From Solihabitans fulvus (GTDB lineage Bacteria; Actinomycetota; Actinomycetes; Mycobacteriales; Pseudonocardiaceae), in the NCBI RefSeq assembly GCF_008386585.1, contig NZ_VUOB01000041.1, positions 327,600-391,599 on the forward strand: DNA of 64,000 nt. The letters are read 5' to 3'. A program made the translations under genes and the position numbers. Positions 40,111 to 49,100 of the stretch are shown here, piece by piece (within the stretch, counting starts at the first letter, position 1; each line of letters starts with the position of its first letter). The notes under the pieces were generated by a model. That model was given only the letters and a program-made list of their open reading frames with translations, did no database searches and was not told where the DNA came from.

Positions 40111-42385
40111 GGTCGGCGCCTTCCTTGGGCAGCGGCAGCCGCGCGGTGACGCGGGTGCCGCGCGGGTCGACCGGCTCGACGACGCAGTCGCCGCCGAGTT
40201 CGAGGGCCCTGCCGCGCATGGACTCCAGCCCGACCCCGCCGGACGCGGTCAGCGACACGCCCGTGCCGTCGTCCAGGATCTCGAGGTGCAGGTCCTGGTC
40301 GAGCCACAGCCGCACCGCGCAGGACCGCGCGTCGGCGTGCCTGGCCATGTTCGTCAACGCCTCGCAGATGATCCGGTAGGCGGCGACCTCGACGGCGGCG
40401 GGCAGCGGCGGCAGCCTGGGCGGCGCGTCGATGACGATGTCGGTGTGCTGGGCGCTCCGGCCGGTCGGCGCCATCCGGCTGGACAGCGTGTTGGCGTGCT
40501 GCCGCACGGCGGTGATCAGGCCGAGGTGGTCAAGGGCGGGCGGACGCAGGTTCTCGGCGACCCTGCGGATCTCGCCGATGGCCTGTTGCAGCTCCTCCTG
40601 GAGGCGCACCAACAGGTCCCGCGCCGACTGCGGGTCGCGTTCGATGGTCTGCACCCCGGCGTGCAGGCCGAGCACGATCGCGGCGAGCGTCGGCCCGACC
40701 CCGTCGTGCAGGTCGTGCAGCAGCCTGCGGCGCTCCTCCTCGCGGGCCCGCACCAGCCGGACCCTGCTGCGTTCCAGGTCGCCGGTCAGCCGCGCCGCGT
40801 ACACGACCGCGCCAGCCTGCCTGGCGACCTCGGCGAGCGCGCGAAGATCCTTGCGGCGCAACGCTTCCTTGGGTGTGCGTGGGGACACCACCAGCTGGCC
40901 GACCCGTTCGCCCTGGTAGGTCAGCGGCAGCCGGACCAGGTCGCCGGCCGGGGTGCCGTAGCTGGCGGCAGGCTCCGAGTGGTCGGCCCGCCTGATCTCG
41001 ATGGCCACGTACGGCAGCCGCAGCGCGCCGCCGACGGTCTCCACCACGGCGGGCAGCACGGTGCTCGGCGTCCTGGTGCCCTCCAGTTGCTCGGCGAGCG
41101 CCGAGACCACCCGGTAGGGGTCGTCGCGGTCGCCGAACACCCGCTGGTTGATCAGGGCCTGCATCCTGATCCGCAGCGGTTGCAGCGCGGTGGCGACGAC
41201 GGCGGCGGCCGTCGCCTGCTGCCACAGGCCGTGCAGCGGCGGGAAGGCCATGCTGAGCAGGCCGACCACGAGGACGTAGCCCGCGATGGCGACGGCGGAC
41301 AGCGCGGCGTAGATCAGCGACCGGCTGATGACGATCTCGATGCCGAGCGCCCGGTGCCGCAGGATCGCGGCGGCCACCGCGATCGGGATCGGCACGAAGA
41401 CCAGCGAGTGCAGCTCGATGGGCAGCAGTGCCCGGCCGGTGACGGCCAGCGGGAGGACCCAGACCGCGAGGTAGGACAGGGTGGCCCCGCCGAGCGACAG
41501 GGCAAGCCACCGCAGCCTGCTGCGGATCGCCTGGTTGTGGCAGTACCGGTACTTCTGGACGAGCACGGCGAGGATCAGCACGGGATAGACGTAGATGGTC
41601 AGCCAGGCCGGCGACGAGAGGACGGAGAAGCGGCGCACCGGGTCTTGCACGGCGAGCCAGGCGACCGCGGACGAGCCGAGGTAGATCAGCAGCGGGCCGG
41701 CGTAGCCGATCAGCAGCCACCGTCGGTAGCGGCGGCGCGAGGTGACCTCGGGAAACGCCAGGGCGAAGTGCAACATTGCACCCCACAGCACGGCGTAGAC
41801 GACCTGCCCGCCGCACCACCGCCAGAACTGCCCGCCGGCCACCAGGTCGACGGCCTCCAGGTCGAAGTAGCCGGCGGCCGTCGTGGTGAGCGCCGCGAGC
41901 GAGGACGCCACCAGCGCCGCGCGCGCGGCCGGGTCCCTCGGGCGGACCGCGAAGATGAACACGGCGGCGCCGAGCAGCATCAGGATGACCAGGATCGTCG
42001 GCCAGTTCCGCACCAGCGAGTCGGCGACCGGGTACGGCGCCAGCTGGTGCCGCACGGTCAGCGCGCGGTCGCCCCTGCGGAGGTCGTAGGTCAGCACCTG
42101 GCCGTCGCGCAGCGCCTCGCCGCCGACCCGGTGCGCCAGCCAGTCCGTGACGTTGCGGCCGTCGATCGCGAGCACCTCGTCGCCCGCGCGCATGGCTCCG
42201 TCGGTGGTGTCCCGTTGGAGCACCACCCTGCCGTCACCCACCGCGACGTCGCCGACGTTGACAACTGTGTCGTCCGACGGGCTGCTGGCCCTCGACCACA
42301 CGCACAGCCCGGCCAGCGCGAGCAGCGTGCACGCGAGGAGGGCGAACGACACAACGTCCCGACCGGCGGATCCCCTGCCGACCAC
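40103..42385 (-). CDS. Multi-TM sensor histidine kinase with PDZ-like N-terminal domain
   Basis: 760 residues from the GTG at 42385; no strong ribosome site is seen and an internal GTG at 42352 is possible. After a first TM helix, residues about 40-110 resemble a PDZ domain (VVLQRDTTDGAMRAGDEVLA), then seven or so TM helices, a GAF-like domain (about 430-535), and a HisKA_3 block LHDLHDGVGPTLAAIVLG with likely phospho-His H560. The ATPase domain ends with GVGLESMRGRALELGG. It pairs with the response regulator downstream. The PDZ-7TM-GAF arrangement suggests sensing of a membrane or cell-surface signal. Confidence 0.9.
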   Translation of the reverse strand: MVGRGSAGRDVVSFALLACTLLALAGLCVWSRASSPSDDTVVNVGDVAVGDGRVVLQRDTTDGAMRAGDEVLAIDGRNVTDWLAHRVGGEALRDGQVLTYDLRRGDRALTVRHQLAPYPVADSLVRNWPTILVILMLLGAAVFIFAVRPRDPAARAALVASSLAALTTTAAGYFDLEAVDLVAGGQFWRWCGGQVVYAVLWGAMLHFALAFPEVTSRRRYRRWLLIGYAGPLLIYLGSSAVAWLAVQDPVRRFSVLSSPAWLTIYVYPVLILAVLVQKYRYCHNQAIRSRLRWLALSLGGATLSYLAVWVLPLAVTGRALLPIELHSLVFVPIPIAVAAAILRHRALGIEIVISRSLIYAALSAVAIAGYVLVVGLLSMAFPPLHGLWQQATAAAVVATALQPLRIRMQALINQRVFGDRDDPYRVVSALAEQLEGTRTPSTVLPAVVETVGGALRLPYVAIEIRRADHSEPAASYGTPAGDLVRLPLTYQGERVGQLVVSPRTPKEALRRKDLRALAEVARQAGAVVYAARLTGDLERSRVRLVRAREEERRRLLHDLHDGVGPTLAAIVLGLHAGVQTIERDPQSARDLLVRLQEELQQAIGEIRRVAENLRPPALDHLGLITAVRQHANTLSSRMAPTGRSAQHTDIVIDAPPRLPPLPAAVEVAAYRIICEALTNMARHADARSCAVRLWLDQDLHLEILDDGTGVSLTASGGVGLESMRGRALELGGDCVVEPVDPRGTRVTARLPLPKEGADHA

Positions 42386-42535
42386 AGAAAGGATCGTGCC
42401 CCGCCGCGAGGTCGACCGACATCACAATTAACGGAAGCGACTACCGGCATTACCCGATTGGTCTAACGCGATCGGGCTAACCCTGTTGTTTAGGATTCGT
42501 CGAACTGGCGGAACGAGACCCGACCGGACGCCGTA

Positions 42536-42916
42536 CTAGCGACTCCGGTCCGTCGGCCGGCTGCCGATCCTGGCCAGCACCAGGCTCGCGCCGGCCAGCC
42601 CGGCGACCACGACGGTCCCGGTGAGGTGCCAGGTCGGCGCGCCCGGCGTGCACGGGAACACGTCGGTGAACTTGTCCGACGAGCACGTCACGAACGGCAC
42701 GCTGCTCAGCGCGATGCTCGCGGCCGCCACCCCGCCAAGCAGCGCCGAGCCGAACGTGCGCATCAGCGGGAACGCCGCGTTCGCCGTGCCGACTGCGGCC
42801 ACCACGAACAACAGCGGCACCGGGCCGGGAAAGTGGCCCAGCGTGGCGCACCCCAGCATGAGCACGCCGACGACGGCCTGGCCGACGGCGATGTCCCTCG
42901 GTGGTCTGGTGGACAC
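42536..42916 (-). CDS. Small membrane protein, unknown
   Basis: 126 residues with about four hydrophobic segments and two cysteines in the loop FVTCSSDKFTDVFPCTPG. The GTG start at 42916 has only a weak ribosome site. No family recognised. It is separated from the kinase gene by 150 bases that are locally AT-richer and hold direct repeats CGATTGGTCTAAC/CGATCGGGCTAAC, probably part of the kinase promoter. Confidence 0.6.
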   Translation of the reverse strand: MSTRPPRDIAVGQAVVGVLMLGCATLGHFPGPVPLLFVVAAVGTANAAFPLMRTFGSALLGGVAAASIALSSVPFVTCSSDKFTDVFPCTPGAPTWHLTGTVVVAGLAGASLVLARIGSRPTDRSR

Positions 42917-42985
42917 GCAAGGACCCTAGTCCGGGTAGACCGGGTTCGGCAGGGTGGTTCGGCTGGGTGGGACACTGGCGGGGCC

Positions 42986-43996
42986 ATGCAGACCAGGACC
43001 ATCGCGATCCACTACGTGCGGGCCGCCCTGCGCGGCGCGCGGCGGGGCGGCCGCGACGTGTCGGAGGTGCTGGTCGCGGCCGGAATCAGCCCGGCGCTGC
43101 TCGACGACACCAGGGCGCGGGTGACCGCCGACCAGTACACGAGGCTGGTGCGGTCGCTGTGGGAGTTCCTCGACGACGAGTTCATGGGGTTCGGGTCGAA
43201 GCCGAGCAGGCGCGGCACCTTTCCGATGATGTGCCTGCTCGCCGTGCACTGCCGGGACCTCGGCTCGGCGCTGCGCCGGGGCTGGGCGTTCTACCGGCTG
43301 TTCGAGGGCTCGCCGCAGGTGTCGATCGTCGAGGGGGACGACGGCGTGGTGCGGTTCGAACTGGCGATGTCCGGCTTCGACGACCCGGACCACTTCCTGA
43401 CCGAGTCGCTGCTGATGCTGTGGCACCGGTTCTCCAGCTGGCTGATCGGCCACCGGATCCCGTTGCGGCGGGCCGACTTCGCCTACCCCGAGCCGGCGCA
43501 CGGCGTGGAGTACCACCTCGTCTTCGGGTGCCCGCCGGTGTTCGACGCGGCCGGCACCGCGCTGAGTTTCGACCGGCGGTTCCTGGACATGCCGGTCGTG
43601 CAGGACGAGGTGACCCTGCGCAGGTATCTGCGGCAGGCGCCGGCGGAACTGTTGTCCCGCAGGGACTACGGCGTCGACCTGGCCGCGCAGGTGCGCAGGA
43701 TCCTCGGCAACGGCATCGCCGGCGGTGAGCAGCCCTCGGTGACCGAGGTGGCCGCCAGGCTGGACGTCAGCGCGCCGACGCTGCGCCGCAGGCTTACCGC
43801 CGAGGGCACGTCCTTCCGCGATGTCCGCGAGCAGCTGCTGCGCGACCAGGCCGTGGCGAGCCTGGTGCGCGGCAACGAGTCGGTGGAGGCGTTGGCCCTG
43901 CGGCTGGGTTTCTCCGAGGCGAGCGCCTTCCACCGCGCCTTCAAACGCTGGACGGGCAGCAGCCCCGGCGCCTATCGCGGCGGCGGAATGTCGTGA
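42986..43996 (+). CDS. AraC-family regulator with Arabinose_bd-type sensor domain
   Basis: 336 residues from the ATG at 42986. The N-terminal 200 residues fit the AraC ligand domain of the OruR/ArgR-like group (LLAVHCRDLGSALRRGWAFY, EYHLVFGCPPVFDAAGTAL). The C-terminal part has both AraC helix-turn-helices (SVTEVAARLDVSAPTLRRRL; ALALRLGFSEASAFHRAFKR). The start lacks a ribosome site; GGACACTGGCGG sits upstream as at the COG1470-like gene. The ligand is unknown, and it faces the divergent small membrane protein gene. Confidence 0.92.
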   Translation: MQTRTIAIHYVRAALRGARRGGRDVSEVLVAAGISPALLDDTRARVTADQYTRLVRSLWEFLDDEFMGFGSKPSRRGTFPMMCLLAVHCRDLGSALRRGWAFYRLFEGSPQVSIVEGDDGVVRFELAMSGFDDPDHFLTESLLMLWHRFSSWLIGHRIPLRRADFAYPEPAHGVEYHLVFGCPPVFDAAGTALSFDRRFLDMPVVQDEVTLRRYLRQAPAELLSRRDYGVDLAAQVRRILGNGIAGGEQPSVTEVAARLDVSAPTLRRRLTAEGTSFRDVREQLLRDQAVASLVRGNESVEALALRLGFSEASAFHRAFKRWTGSSPGAYRGGGMS

Positions 43997-44014
43997 AGGG
44001 TCCCGTCACGACAC

Positions 44015-45349
44015 TCACGCGGCGGTAAGCGCGTCGACCGGGCGGATGCGCAGCGCGCCGACGGCGGTCGGGACGGTCGCCAGCACCGCGAGCAGCAGCG
44101 CGCCGCCCGTGATGGCGACGTACATCCACGGCGACCCCGACGCGAACGGCGAGCCGGTCCGCACCATGCTGTAGGGCACGGTCGTGGCCGCCGCCGCGAC
44201 CGTGCCGAGCACGACGGCGATGCCGGCGGTCACGATGGCCTCGACGGTCACCATCCGCAGCACCTGGCCCCTGGTGGCGCAGGACAACCGCAGCAGGCCG
44301 AACTCGCGCCGCCGCCTGCGGGTGGCCGCGACCAGGATGTTGACCACCACGATCGCCGAGAAGGCGATGATCATGGCGACCACCAGGTAGTTCACCGAGG
44401 CGAGCCGCCCGCCGACGTCACCGGCCCGCAGCGCGCCGTGGTGCGTGCTGTCCTCCGTGCTCTGCATGTAGAGCGTGCCGGCGGCGATGCCGACGAGCAG
44501 GATCAGCGGCGCGGCCACGGTCGCGGTGTGCCGCGCCCGCGCTCGCAGGTTGCGGGTGGCCAGCCGGCCGGCGGCGCCGAACCCGAGTACTCGGCCGACG
44601 CCCCGCACGACCACGGGGCTGAGCAGCGCGAGCCCGACCGCCACGAGGACGCCGGCCGGTCCTGCTGTGCTGGACAGCAGTGGCCCGTTGGCCATGAACA
44701 GCGTCGTCACCGTCATGCTCAGCCCGAGCACCGACAACACCGCGCCGCTGACCGCCCTGACCCGGGTCAGTGAGCGCCCGCCCGTCGACGGGGCCGCGTC
44801 GGCCAGTGCGCGCACCGGCGGGATGGCGGCGGCGCGGCGACTGCCGATCAGGGCGGCGGCAACCGCGGCGAGCAGCGAGGTGGCCGCGCCGACCAGCACG
44901 CTGAACCAGCCTGCGGACAGGTCGACCTGCCCGGTGACCAGACCCGCGTTCGTCAAGCGCCCCAACAGGAACGCACCGATCCCGATGCCGGGCAGCACGC
45001 CAACGGCGACCGAGGGCAGCGCGGTGGCGACCGTCTCTAGCACGACGCTCTGCCGGATCTGGCCGGGTGTGGCGGCGATCGACCGCAGCAGCGCGATCTC
45101 CCGCTCCCGGTGCTGAATCGTCAGTGCGACCGTGGAGACCACGCCGAACGTCACGATCGCCACCGTCCAGCCGCCGAGGATGGCCGGCAGCATGACCAGG
45201 ATGTCGTTGCCGCCCTTGGTGTCGAGGCCGGTTTCCAGCAGGGTCGCGAACGCGGTGAGCAGCGCGGTGCCGGCCGCCATCACGGCGGCGGAAGCGAGGT
45301 AGGAGCCAAGGTGGGCGCGGATCGTGCGGGCGGCCAGCGTCCATCTCAT
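44015..45349 (-). CDS. FtsX-like ABC transporter permease
   Basis: 444 residues, ATG overlapping the ATPase stop (ATGA). About ten hydrophobic helices form two FtsX-like modules; the coupling motif HREREIALLRSIAATPGQIR and the closing ALRIRPVDALTAA are characteristic. It is somewhat shorter than the common 800-residue actinobacterial version because the large extracellular domains are missing. With its ATPase it likely exports a lipophilic compound or antibiotic. Control is probably by the divergent TetR-type regulator. Confidence 0.9.
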   Translation of the reverse strand: MRWTLAARTIRAHLGSYLASAAVMAAGTALLTAFATLLETGLDTKGGNDILVMLPAILGGWTVAIVTFGVVSTVALTIQHREREIALLRSIAATPGQIRQSVVLETVATALPSVAVGVLPGIGIGAFLLGRLTNAGLVTGQVDLSAGWFSVLVGAATSLLAAVAAALIGSRRAAAIPPVRALADAAPSTGGRSLTRVRAVSGAVLSVLGLSMTVTTLFMANGPLLSSTAGPAGVLVAVGLALLSPVVVRGVGRVLGFGAAGRLATRNLRARARHTATVAAPLILLVGIAAGTLYMQSTEDSTHHGALRAGDVGGRLASVNYLVVAMIIAFSAIVVVNILVAATRRRRREFGLLRLSCATRGQVLRMVTVEAIVTAGIAVVLGTVAAAATTVPYSMVRTGSPFASGSPWMYVAITGGALLLAVLATVPTAVGALRIRPVDALTAA

Positions 45350-46143
45350 CGGGCGCTCCCGGCGGGCTGGGCCTGGGAGACCGCGGCCAGCTGCGCCATG
45401 CGCGCGGCGACGGCGTCGGCGGTCGGCCGCGACATGGTGCCCGCGATTCGCCCGTCCGCGAAGAACACGACGGTGTCGGCGTAGGACGCGGCCACCGGGT
45501 CGTGGGTGACCATCACGATCGTCTGGTCGGACGCGGTCACCGCCTCCCGCAGGATGTCGAGCACGTCGCGGGCGGCCTGGGTGTCCAGCGCGCCGGTCGG
45601 CTCGTCGGCGAAAACCACGGCGGGTCGGGAAAGCAGGGCCCTGGCGATGGCCACCCGCTGTTGCTGCCCGCCGGACAGCTCGGCCGGCAGACGGTCCATC
45701 CGCTCGCCGAGCCCGAGCCTGGTGAGCAGCGTCCGCACGGTGTGCCGGTCCGCGCGGCGGCCGGCGAACTCCAGCGGGAGCGTGACGTTCTGCTCGACCG
45801 TCAGCGTCGGTACCAGGTTGAAGGACTGGAAGACGAAGCCCATCCGGTCGCGCCGCAGCCGGGTCAGTGCCGTCTCGTCCAGCCCGCTCAGCTCGCGGCC
45901 GTCCAGGACCACCGATCCGGACGTGGGCCGGTCCAGCCCGGCGGCGCAGTGCAGCAGGGTGCTCTTGCCTGAGCCGGACGGCCCCATCACCGCCGTGAAG
46001 GTGCCGCGCGGGATGCCGAGCGCGACGCGGTCCAGCGCGGTCACGCTGGTGTCGCCGTGCCCGTGCACCTTCACGACCTCGCGCAGTTCGAGGGCGTAAC
46101 GCGACCTTGCGGCCGTGTGTCCTGGGTACTCCGTACGAGTCAT
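45346..46143 (-). CDS. ABC transporter ATPase, LolD/MacB type
   Basis: 265 residues from the ATG at 46143; an upstream extension to 46194 is possible but unlike the family. Walker A GPSGSGKST (K60), signature LSGGQQQRVAIARALL, Walker B VVFADEPTGALD and the switch His in VTHD are all present. It is the partner of the FtsX-like permease. The ATG is preceded by a TATTT run and the AT-rich operator region shared with the TetR gene. Confidence 0.93.
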   Translation of the reverse strand: MTRTEYPGHTAARSRYALELREVVKVHGHGDTSVTALDRVALGIPRGTFTAVMGPSGSGKSTLLHCAAGLDRPTSGSVVLDGRELSGLDETALTRLRRDRMGFVFQSFNLVPTLTVEQNVTLPLEFAGRRADRHTVRTLLTRLGLGERMDRLPAELSGGQQQRVAIARALLSRPAVVFADEPTGALDTQAARDVLDILREAVTASDQTIVMVTHDPVAASYADTVVFFADGRIAGTMSRPTADAVAARMAQLAAVSQAQPAGSAR

Positions 46144-46215
46144 AAATACACCGTACCCCAGTAACTCGAACTGCCGTAACAGATTCTCAAACATGCCTGT
46201 GAAGTGCGAAGATGT

Positions 46216-46271
46216 CGAAAATCGGTTCGATTTTTCGTTACGAAAGGAGAGGGGGCTATCATTTCGTCACG
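46216..46271. promoter_or_regulatory. Two operator-like dyads upstream of the zinc-finger TetR gene
   Basis: First dyad: CGAAAATCG-GTT-CGATTTTTCG (46216-46237), arms differing by one extra base. Second: CGTTACGAAA (46236-46245) paired with TTTCGTCACG (46262-46271), nine of ten matching, 16 bases apart. They overlap at one end and lie in an AT-rich island between divergent genes, as expected for TetR sites. Confidence 0.5.
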
Positions 46272-46312
46272 ACCGAGTATTCGTGTCGAAAACCCGAGGG
46301 AGGCCGGCGAGC

Positions 46313-47155
46313 GTGCCGACGTGCGAGATGTGTGGACGGCCGTTGCAGGCGGCTGACCGGGGCAGGCCGAGGCAGTACTGCTCCCGCGCGTGCCGGGCGA
46401 GGGCCTACCGCCTGCGCGTCGCCGACCGCTCGGAGCCCGAGGTCGCGCACGCGGCACCGGAGGTTCCTGGGCAGGAGGACTCCGTGTCGTCGCTGTCGCT
46501 GCCGCGCATCGTGCGCGCCGCGATCGAGCTGGCGGACCGGGACGGCACCGAGGCGGTGTCCATGCGGCGCACGGCCGCGCACCTTGAGGTCGGCGTGATG
46601 TCGTTGTACCGCTACGTGTCCAGCCGCGAGGAGCTCAACGACCTCATCGTGGACACGGTCTTCGGGGCGCGGCCGCTGCCCGAGCCGGGGCCGGACGGCT
46701 GGCGGGCGAGGCTGGAGCTGTCCGCGCGGCAGGAGTGGGACCTGTACCGAGAGCATCCATGGATGCCGCAGCTGGTCGCGGTCACCACGAGGCCGCCGCT
46801 CGCGCCGAATCTGATGGCCTACACCGACTGGCGGATGCGGGCCGTCGACGGGTACGGGTTGGACTTCGCCGCCATGGTCCAGATCGCGATCATGATCAGC
46901 ACGTACGTGCAGAGCGCCGCCATGCCGCTGGCTCGCGAACGCGAGGCCGCGCGCGCGACCCGCCGCACTCGGCAGCAGTGGGTGGAGGCCAGGCAGGAGG
47001 CGATCCGCCGCACCCTGCCGGCGGAACGGCTGCCGATGGTGTCGAGGTTCGGGGGCGAGGCGTACGAGGCGTCCCAGCCGGAGAGCATCTTCGAGTTCGG
47101 CCTGCACCGGATGCTCGACGGCGTCGCCGCGTTGCTGGACAAGTCAACTTCCTGA
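46313..47155 (+). CDS. TetR-family regulator with N-terminal zinc-finger-like module
   Basis: 280 residues from the GTG at 46313, with GAGGGAGG about 9 bases upstream. Residues 4-34 carry CEMCGRPL and YCSRACRARAYR, a CxxC...CxxxC pattern like a treble-clef zinc site. The TetR helix-turn-helix follows at about 60-110 (RIVRAAIELADRDGTEAVSM, VMSLYRYVSSREEL), then a TetR_C_1-type ligand domain with REHPWMPQLV. It probably represses the divergent ABC exporter until a drug binds. The zinc module might add DNA contacts or redox sensing. Confidence 0.88.
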   Translation: MPTCEMCGRPLQAADRGRPRQYCSRACRARAYRLRVADRSEPEVAHAAPEVPGQEDSVSSLSLPRIVRAAIELADRDGTEAVSMRRTAAHLEVGVMSLYRYVSSREELNDLIVDTVFGARPLPEPGPDGWRARLELSARQEWDLYREHPWMPQLVAVTTRPPLAPNLMAYTDWRMRAVDGYGLDFAAMVQIAIMISTYVQSAAMPLAREREAARATRRTRQQWVEARQEAIRRTLPAERLPMVSRFGGEAYEASQPESIFEFGLHRMLDGVAALLDKSTS

Positions 47156-47169
47156 CAAGCACTGTCTAC

Positions 47170-47538
47170 TTAGGACGTTATGAGTAGATTCTCGATCCAC
47201 CGCACGGAGTCCCGCGGGCTGAGGGCGAGCGCGGCGAGGCTGTCGAACAGTCGTCGAGCCGTGGCGATGCGGTCGGGGTCGTCGATATCGCTCTCGCCGG
47301 CGATGTGCGGAACGTGCAGGAGGTCCCGCCCTTCCATGTCGGGGAAGGACAGGAGTTGAAAGCCGCACCTGCGGCTGCCGTGCGGACCGGCTGAGCGGAG
47401 CATGATCTGGACGGTGATGTGCGGTAGGGCGGCCATCGTGAGGATGTGCCGGAGCTGGTCGCGCATGATTGTGTTATCGGGCAACGGGATCGTCAGTGCG
47501 GTTTCGTCGATAATGACGTGGTAGCGGCGAGGGTTCAC
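47170..47538 (-). CDS. Truncated DUF5753 protein lacking the helix-turn-helix
   Basis: 122 residues from a GTG overlapping the stop of the previous gene (GTGA). It corresponds only to the second half of DUF5753 (RRYHVIIDETALTIPL, RHILTMAALPHITVQIM, ALSPRDSVRWIENLL). No HTH or first half is present, and no frame-shifted remainder is seen upstream. It may be a domain-only partner of other DUF5753 proteins or a remnant. Compared with the homologous block in the full-length neighbour at 48234 it keeps an open, well-coupled frame, which favours a real product. Confidence 0.7.
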   Translation of the reverse strand: MNPRRYHVIIDETALTIPLPDNTIMRDQLRHILTMAALPHITVQIMLRSAGPHGSRRCGFQLLSFPDMEGRDLLHVPHIAGESDIDDPDRIATARRLFDSLAALALSPRDSVRWIENLLITS

Positions 47539-47822
47539 GTCGGTGAGTCGCCGTTGGCGGTGTAGTCGGACGGCCTGTTCGTTGGGATGGTGTGGTCGTC
47601 GGGAGGTGGCGAGGACTGTGCGGATGTAGGGCCCGGTCTGGAGTGGTTCGGGGATGAGGCCGAGTATTCGGGGAAGACGCGGAAGTCGGCGCGGGTGAGG
47701 GTGAGGTGTTGGCCGCAGAGAGTTTCTACGTCTTCGTCGGGTCGAGGTGGGAGCGGGTAGGTGGCGAGGCTGATGGCGTGCAGTCGGCCGTCGGCCTCCT
47801 GCCAGGCGTGGCGCGTGCTCAC
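47535..47822 (-). CDS. Small hypothetical protein
   Basis: 95 residues from the GTG at 47822 with GGAAGGA 6 bases upstream. The start RHAWQEADGRLHAISL and the ETLCGQHLTLTRAD segment match small actinobacterial proteins of unknown function found near DUF5753/XRE genes. The C-terminal 40 residues are proline/serine-rich. It overlaps both neighbours, so the three small leftward genes form one operon. Confidence 0.7.
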   Translation of the reverse strand: MSTRHAWQEADGRLHAISLATYPLPPRPDEDVETLCGQHLTLTRADFRVFPEYSASSPNHSRPGPTSAQSSPPPDDHTIPTNRPSDYTANGDSPT

Positions 47823-48004
47823 GGTGGGTCCTTCCGGTGTCGAGCGGTGTCGGGGGTGGACTGCGTGGACAGGACGGCTCGGATCGCGTTGTTGCGGGAG
47901 CGGTGTTCGGCGCGGACGTGGATCCACTCGATGACGACGGCCGCGATGGCCAGTTGAGCCACGAACCCGATGGTGATCAGCACGATGGCTGCCTCGGCAG
48001 ACAT
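47819..48004 (-). CDS. Small single-TM protein
   Basis: 61 residues from the ATG at 48004, strongly supported by GGAGGTGAGG. One TM helix (AAIVLITIGFVAQLAIAAVV) is followed by a short basic tail. Function unknown. It is the first gene of the three-gene leftward operon, divergent from the full-length DUF5753 regulator, and probably controlled from the dyads at 48142-48189. Confidence 0.68.
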   Translation of the reverse strand: MSAEAAIVLITIGFVAQLAIAAVVIEWIHVRAEHRSRNNAIRAVLSTQSTPDTARHRKDPP

Positions 48005-48141
48005 CCCTCACCTCCGTTGGTGGCCCTGCGGTGGCTGGCGGGCCGGCCGAGCTGCGGCTTGGCGCGCGCCGCGATGTCGCCCAACGTCCCGGCATCCCGT
48101 CAACAGCGGGATCGCAGCTCGACCAGCAAGCCTGAGAGTAG

Positions 48142-48189
48142 AGGGGTTATAACACCCCTAGCCACGTTCAAAAGGGTGATATAACCCCT
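48142..48189. promoter_or_regulatory. Two operator-like dyads between divergent DUF5753-linked genes
   Basis: AGGGGTTATAACACCCCT (48142-48159) and AAGGGTGATATAACCCCT (48172-48189) share the pattern RGGGT-N6-ACCCCT and lie 30 bp apart. Each core contains a TATAAC-like -10. They lie between the leftward small-gene operon and the rightward XRE gene, a natural place for autoregulation. Confidence 0.6.
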
Positions 48190-48233
48190 CGTGATGATCG
48201 CGCGATGGTGACGCAACCAGCGGAGGAGGATGG

Positions 48234-49100
48234 ATGCCGGCCGTACAGACTCGGCAGAAACTCAAGCTCGGCCAGTTCCTCGCCGAGCTGAGACGGCGAG
48301 CCGGCAAGGGTGAGAGTGACTTCAAGAGCGTCACCGGCAAGTCTCAGGCAGCGCTGTCGAAGATCGAGAACGGTCACCTGCTGCCCTCCGCGCTTGATCT
48401 CAACCGGCTGCTACTGCTGTACGGCGCGACCGATGTCGAGCACGAGCATGCTCAGGAGTTGTGGGACGACGCTTCTGCACCGAACACTCGTATCGTTCAT
48501 CCCTCGGCGTACACCAAGGAAGCCCGCAGCTACGCCCGGCAGGAGCGGGAAGCCGTGTACGTGCGTGCTGTCGAGTCGCTTGTGATCCCTGGACTTCTTC
48601 AAACGCCCGACTATGCAGTAGCGGTCCGTATGGCGGCTCATCGCTTCGCGAATCCGAGTGTCGACATGGAACAGGCGCTCGCTGCAAGAAAGAGCCGTCA
48701 ACGCCGGCTGGATGGACCGGACGCGCTTCGGCTGCGCGCCTTGGTCGATGAGGCCGCGTTGCGACGTGTTGTTGGCGGGCCGCAGGTGATGCGGGCGCAG
48801 TTGCTGCACCTGGTGGATAGGGGTCGGCAGTCCAACATCACGATCCAGGCCGTCCCGTTCGGGACGGGTGCCTACGGAACCATGTCGGGCGGCGGCGCGA
48901 CGCTGCTCAGCTTCGGCGACAAGGGTGATCCCGACGCCCTCTACTTGGAATACCACGGCGGCGGCAAGTGGGTGGACAATAAGGTCCAGCGAGAACAGTT
49001 CGCTGCGTACTTCGACGACATGGCGAGCGGTGTCGCTCTGGCGCCCGCGGAGACCGAGACGCTCGCCCTCAGACTGGCAGAGGACCTGAAGGAGCCATGA
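48234..49100 (+). CDS. XRE-family regulator with DUF5753 domain
   Basis: 288 residues, the usual full length. The HTH spans about 12-65 (LGQFLAELRRRAGKGESDFK, SQAALSKIENGHLLP), and DUF5753 the rest (LVIPGLLQTPDYAVAVRM, DEAALRRVVGGPQVMRAQL, LHLVDRGRQSNITIQAVP). GGAGGAGG lies 4 bases before the ATG. Family knowledge: WhiJ/Scr1-like proteins repress or tune development and antibiotic genes together with small DUF397 partners. Three DUF397 genes follow, the first overlapping by 4 bases. Confidence 0.92.
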   Translation: MPAVQTRQKLKLGQFLAELRRRAGKGESDFKSVTGKSQAALSKIENGHLLPSALDLNRLLLLYGATDVEHEHAQELWDDASAPNTRIVHPSAYTKEARSYARQEREAVYVRAVESLVIPGLLQTPDYAVAVRMAAHRFANPSVDMEQALAARKSRQRRLDGPDALRLRALVDEAALRRVVGGPQVMRAQLLHLVDRGRQSNITIQAVPFGTGAYGTMSGGGATLLSFGDKGDPDALYLEYHGGGKWVDNKVQREQFAAYFDDMASGVALAPAETETLALRLAEDLKEP

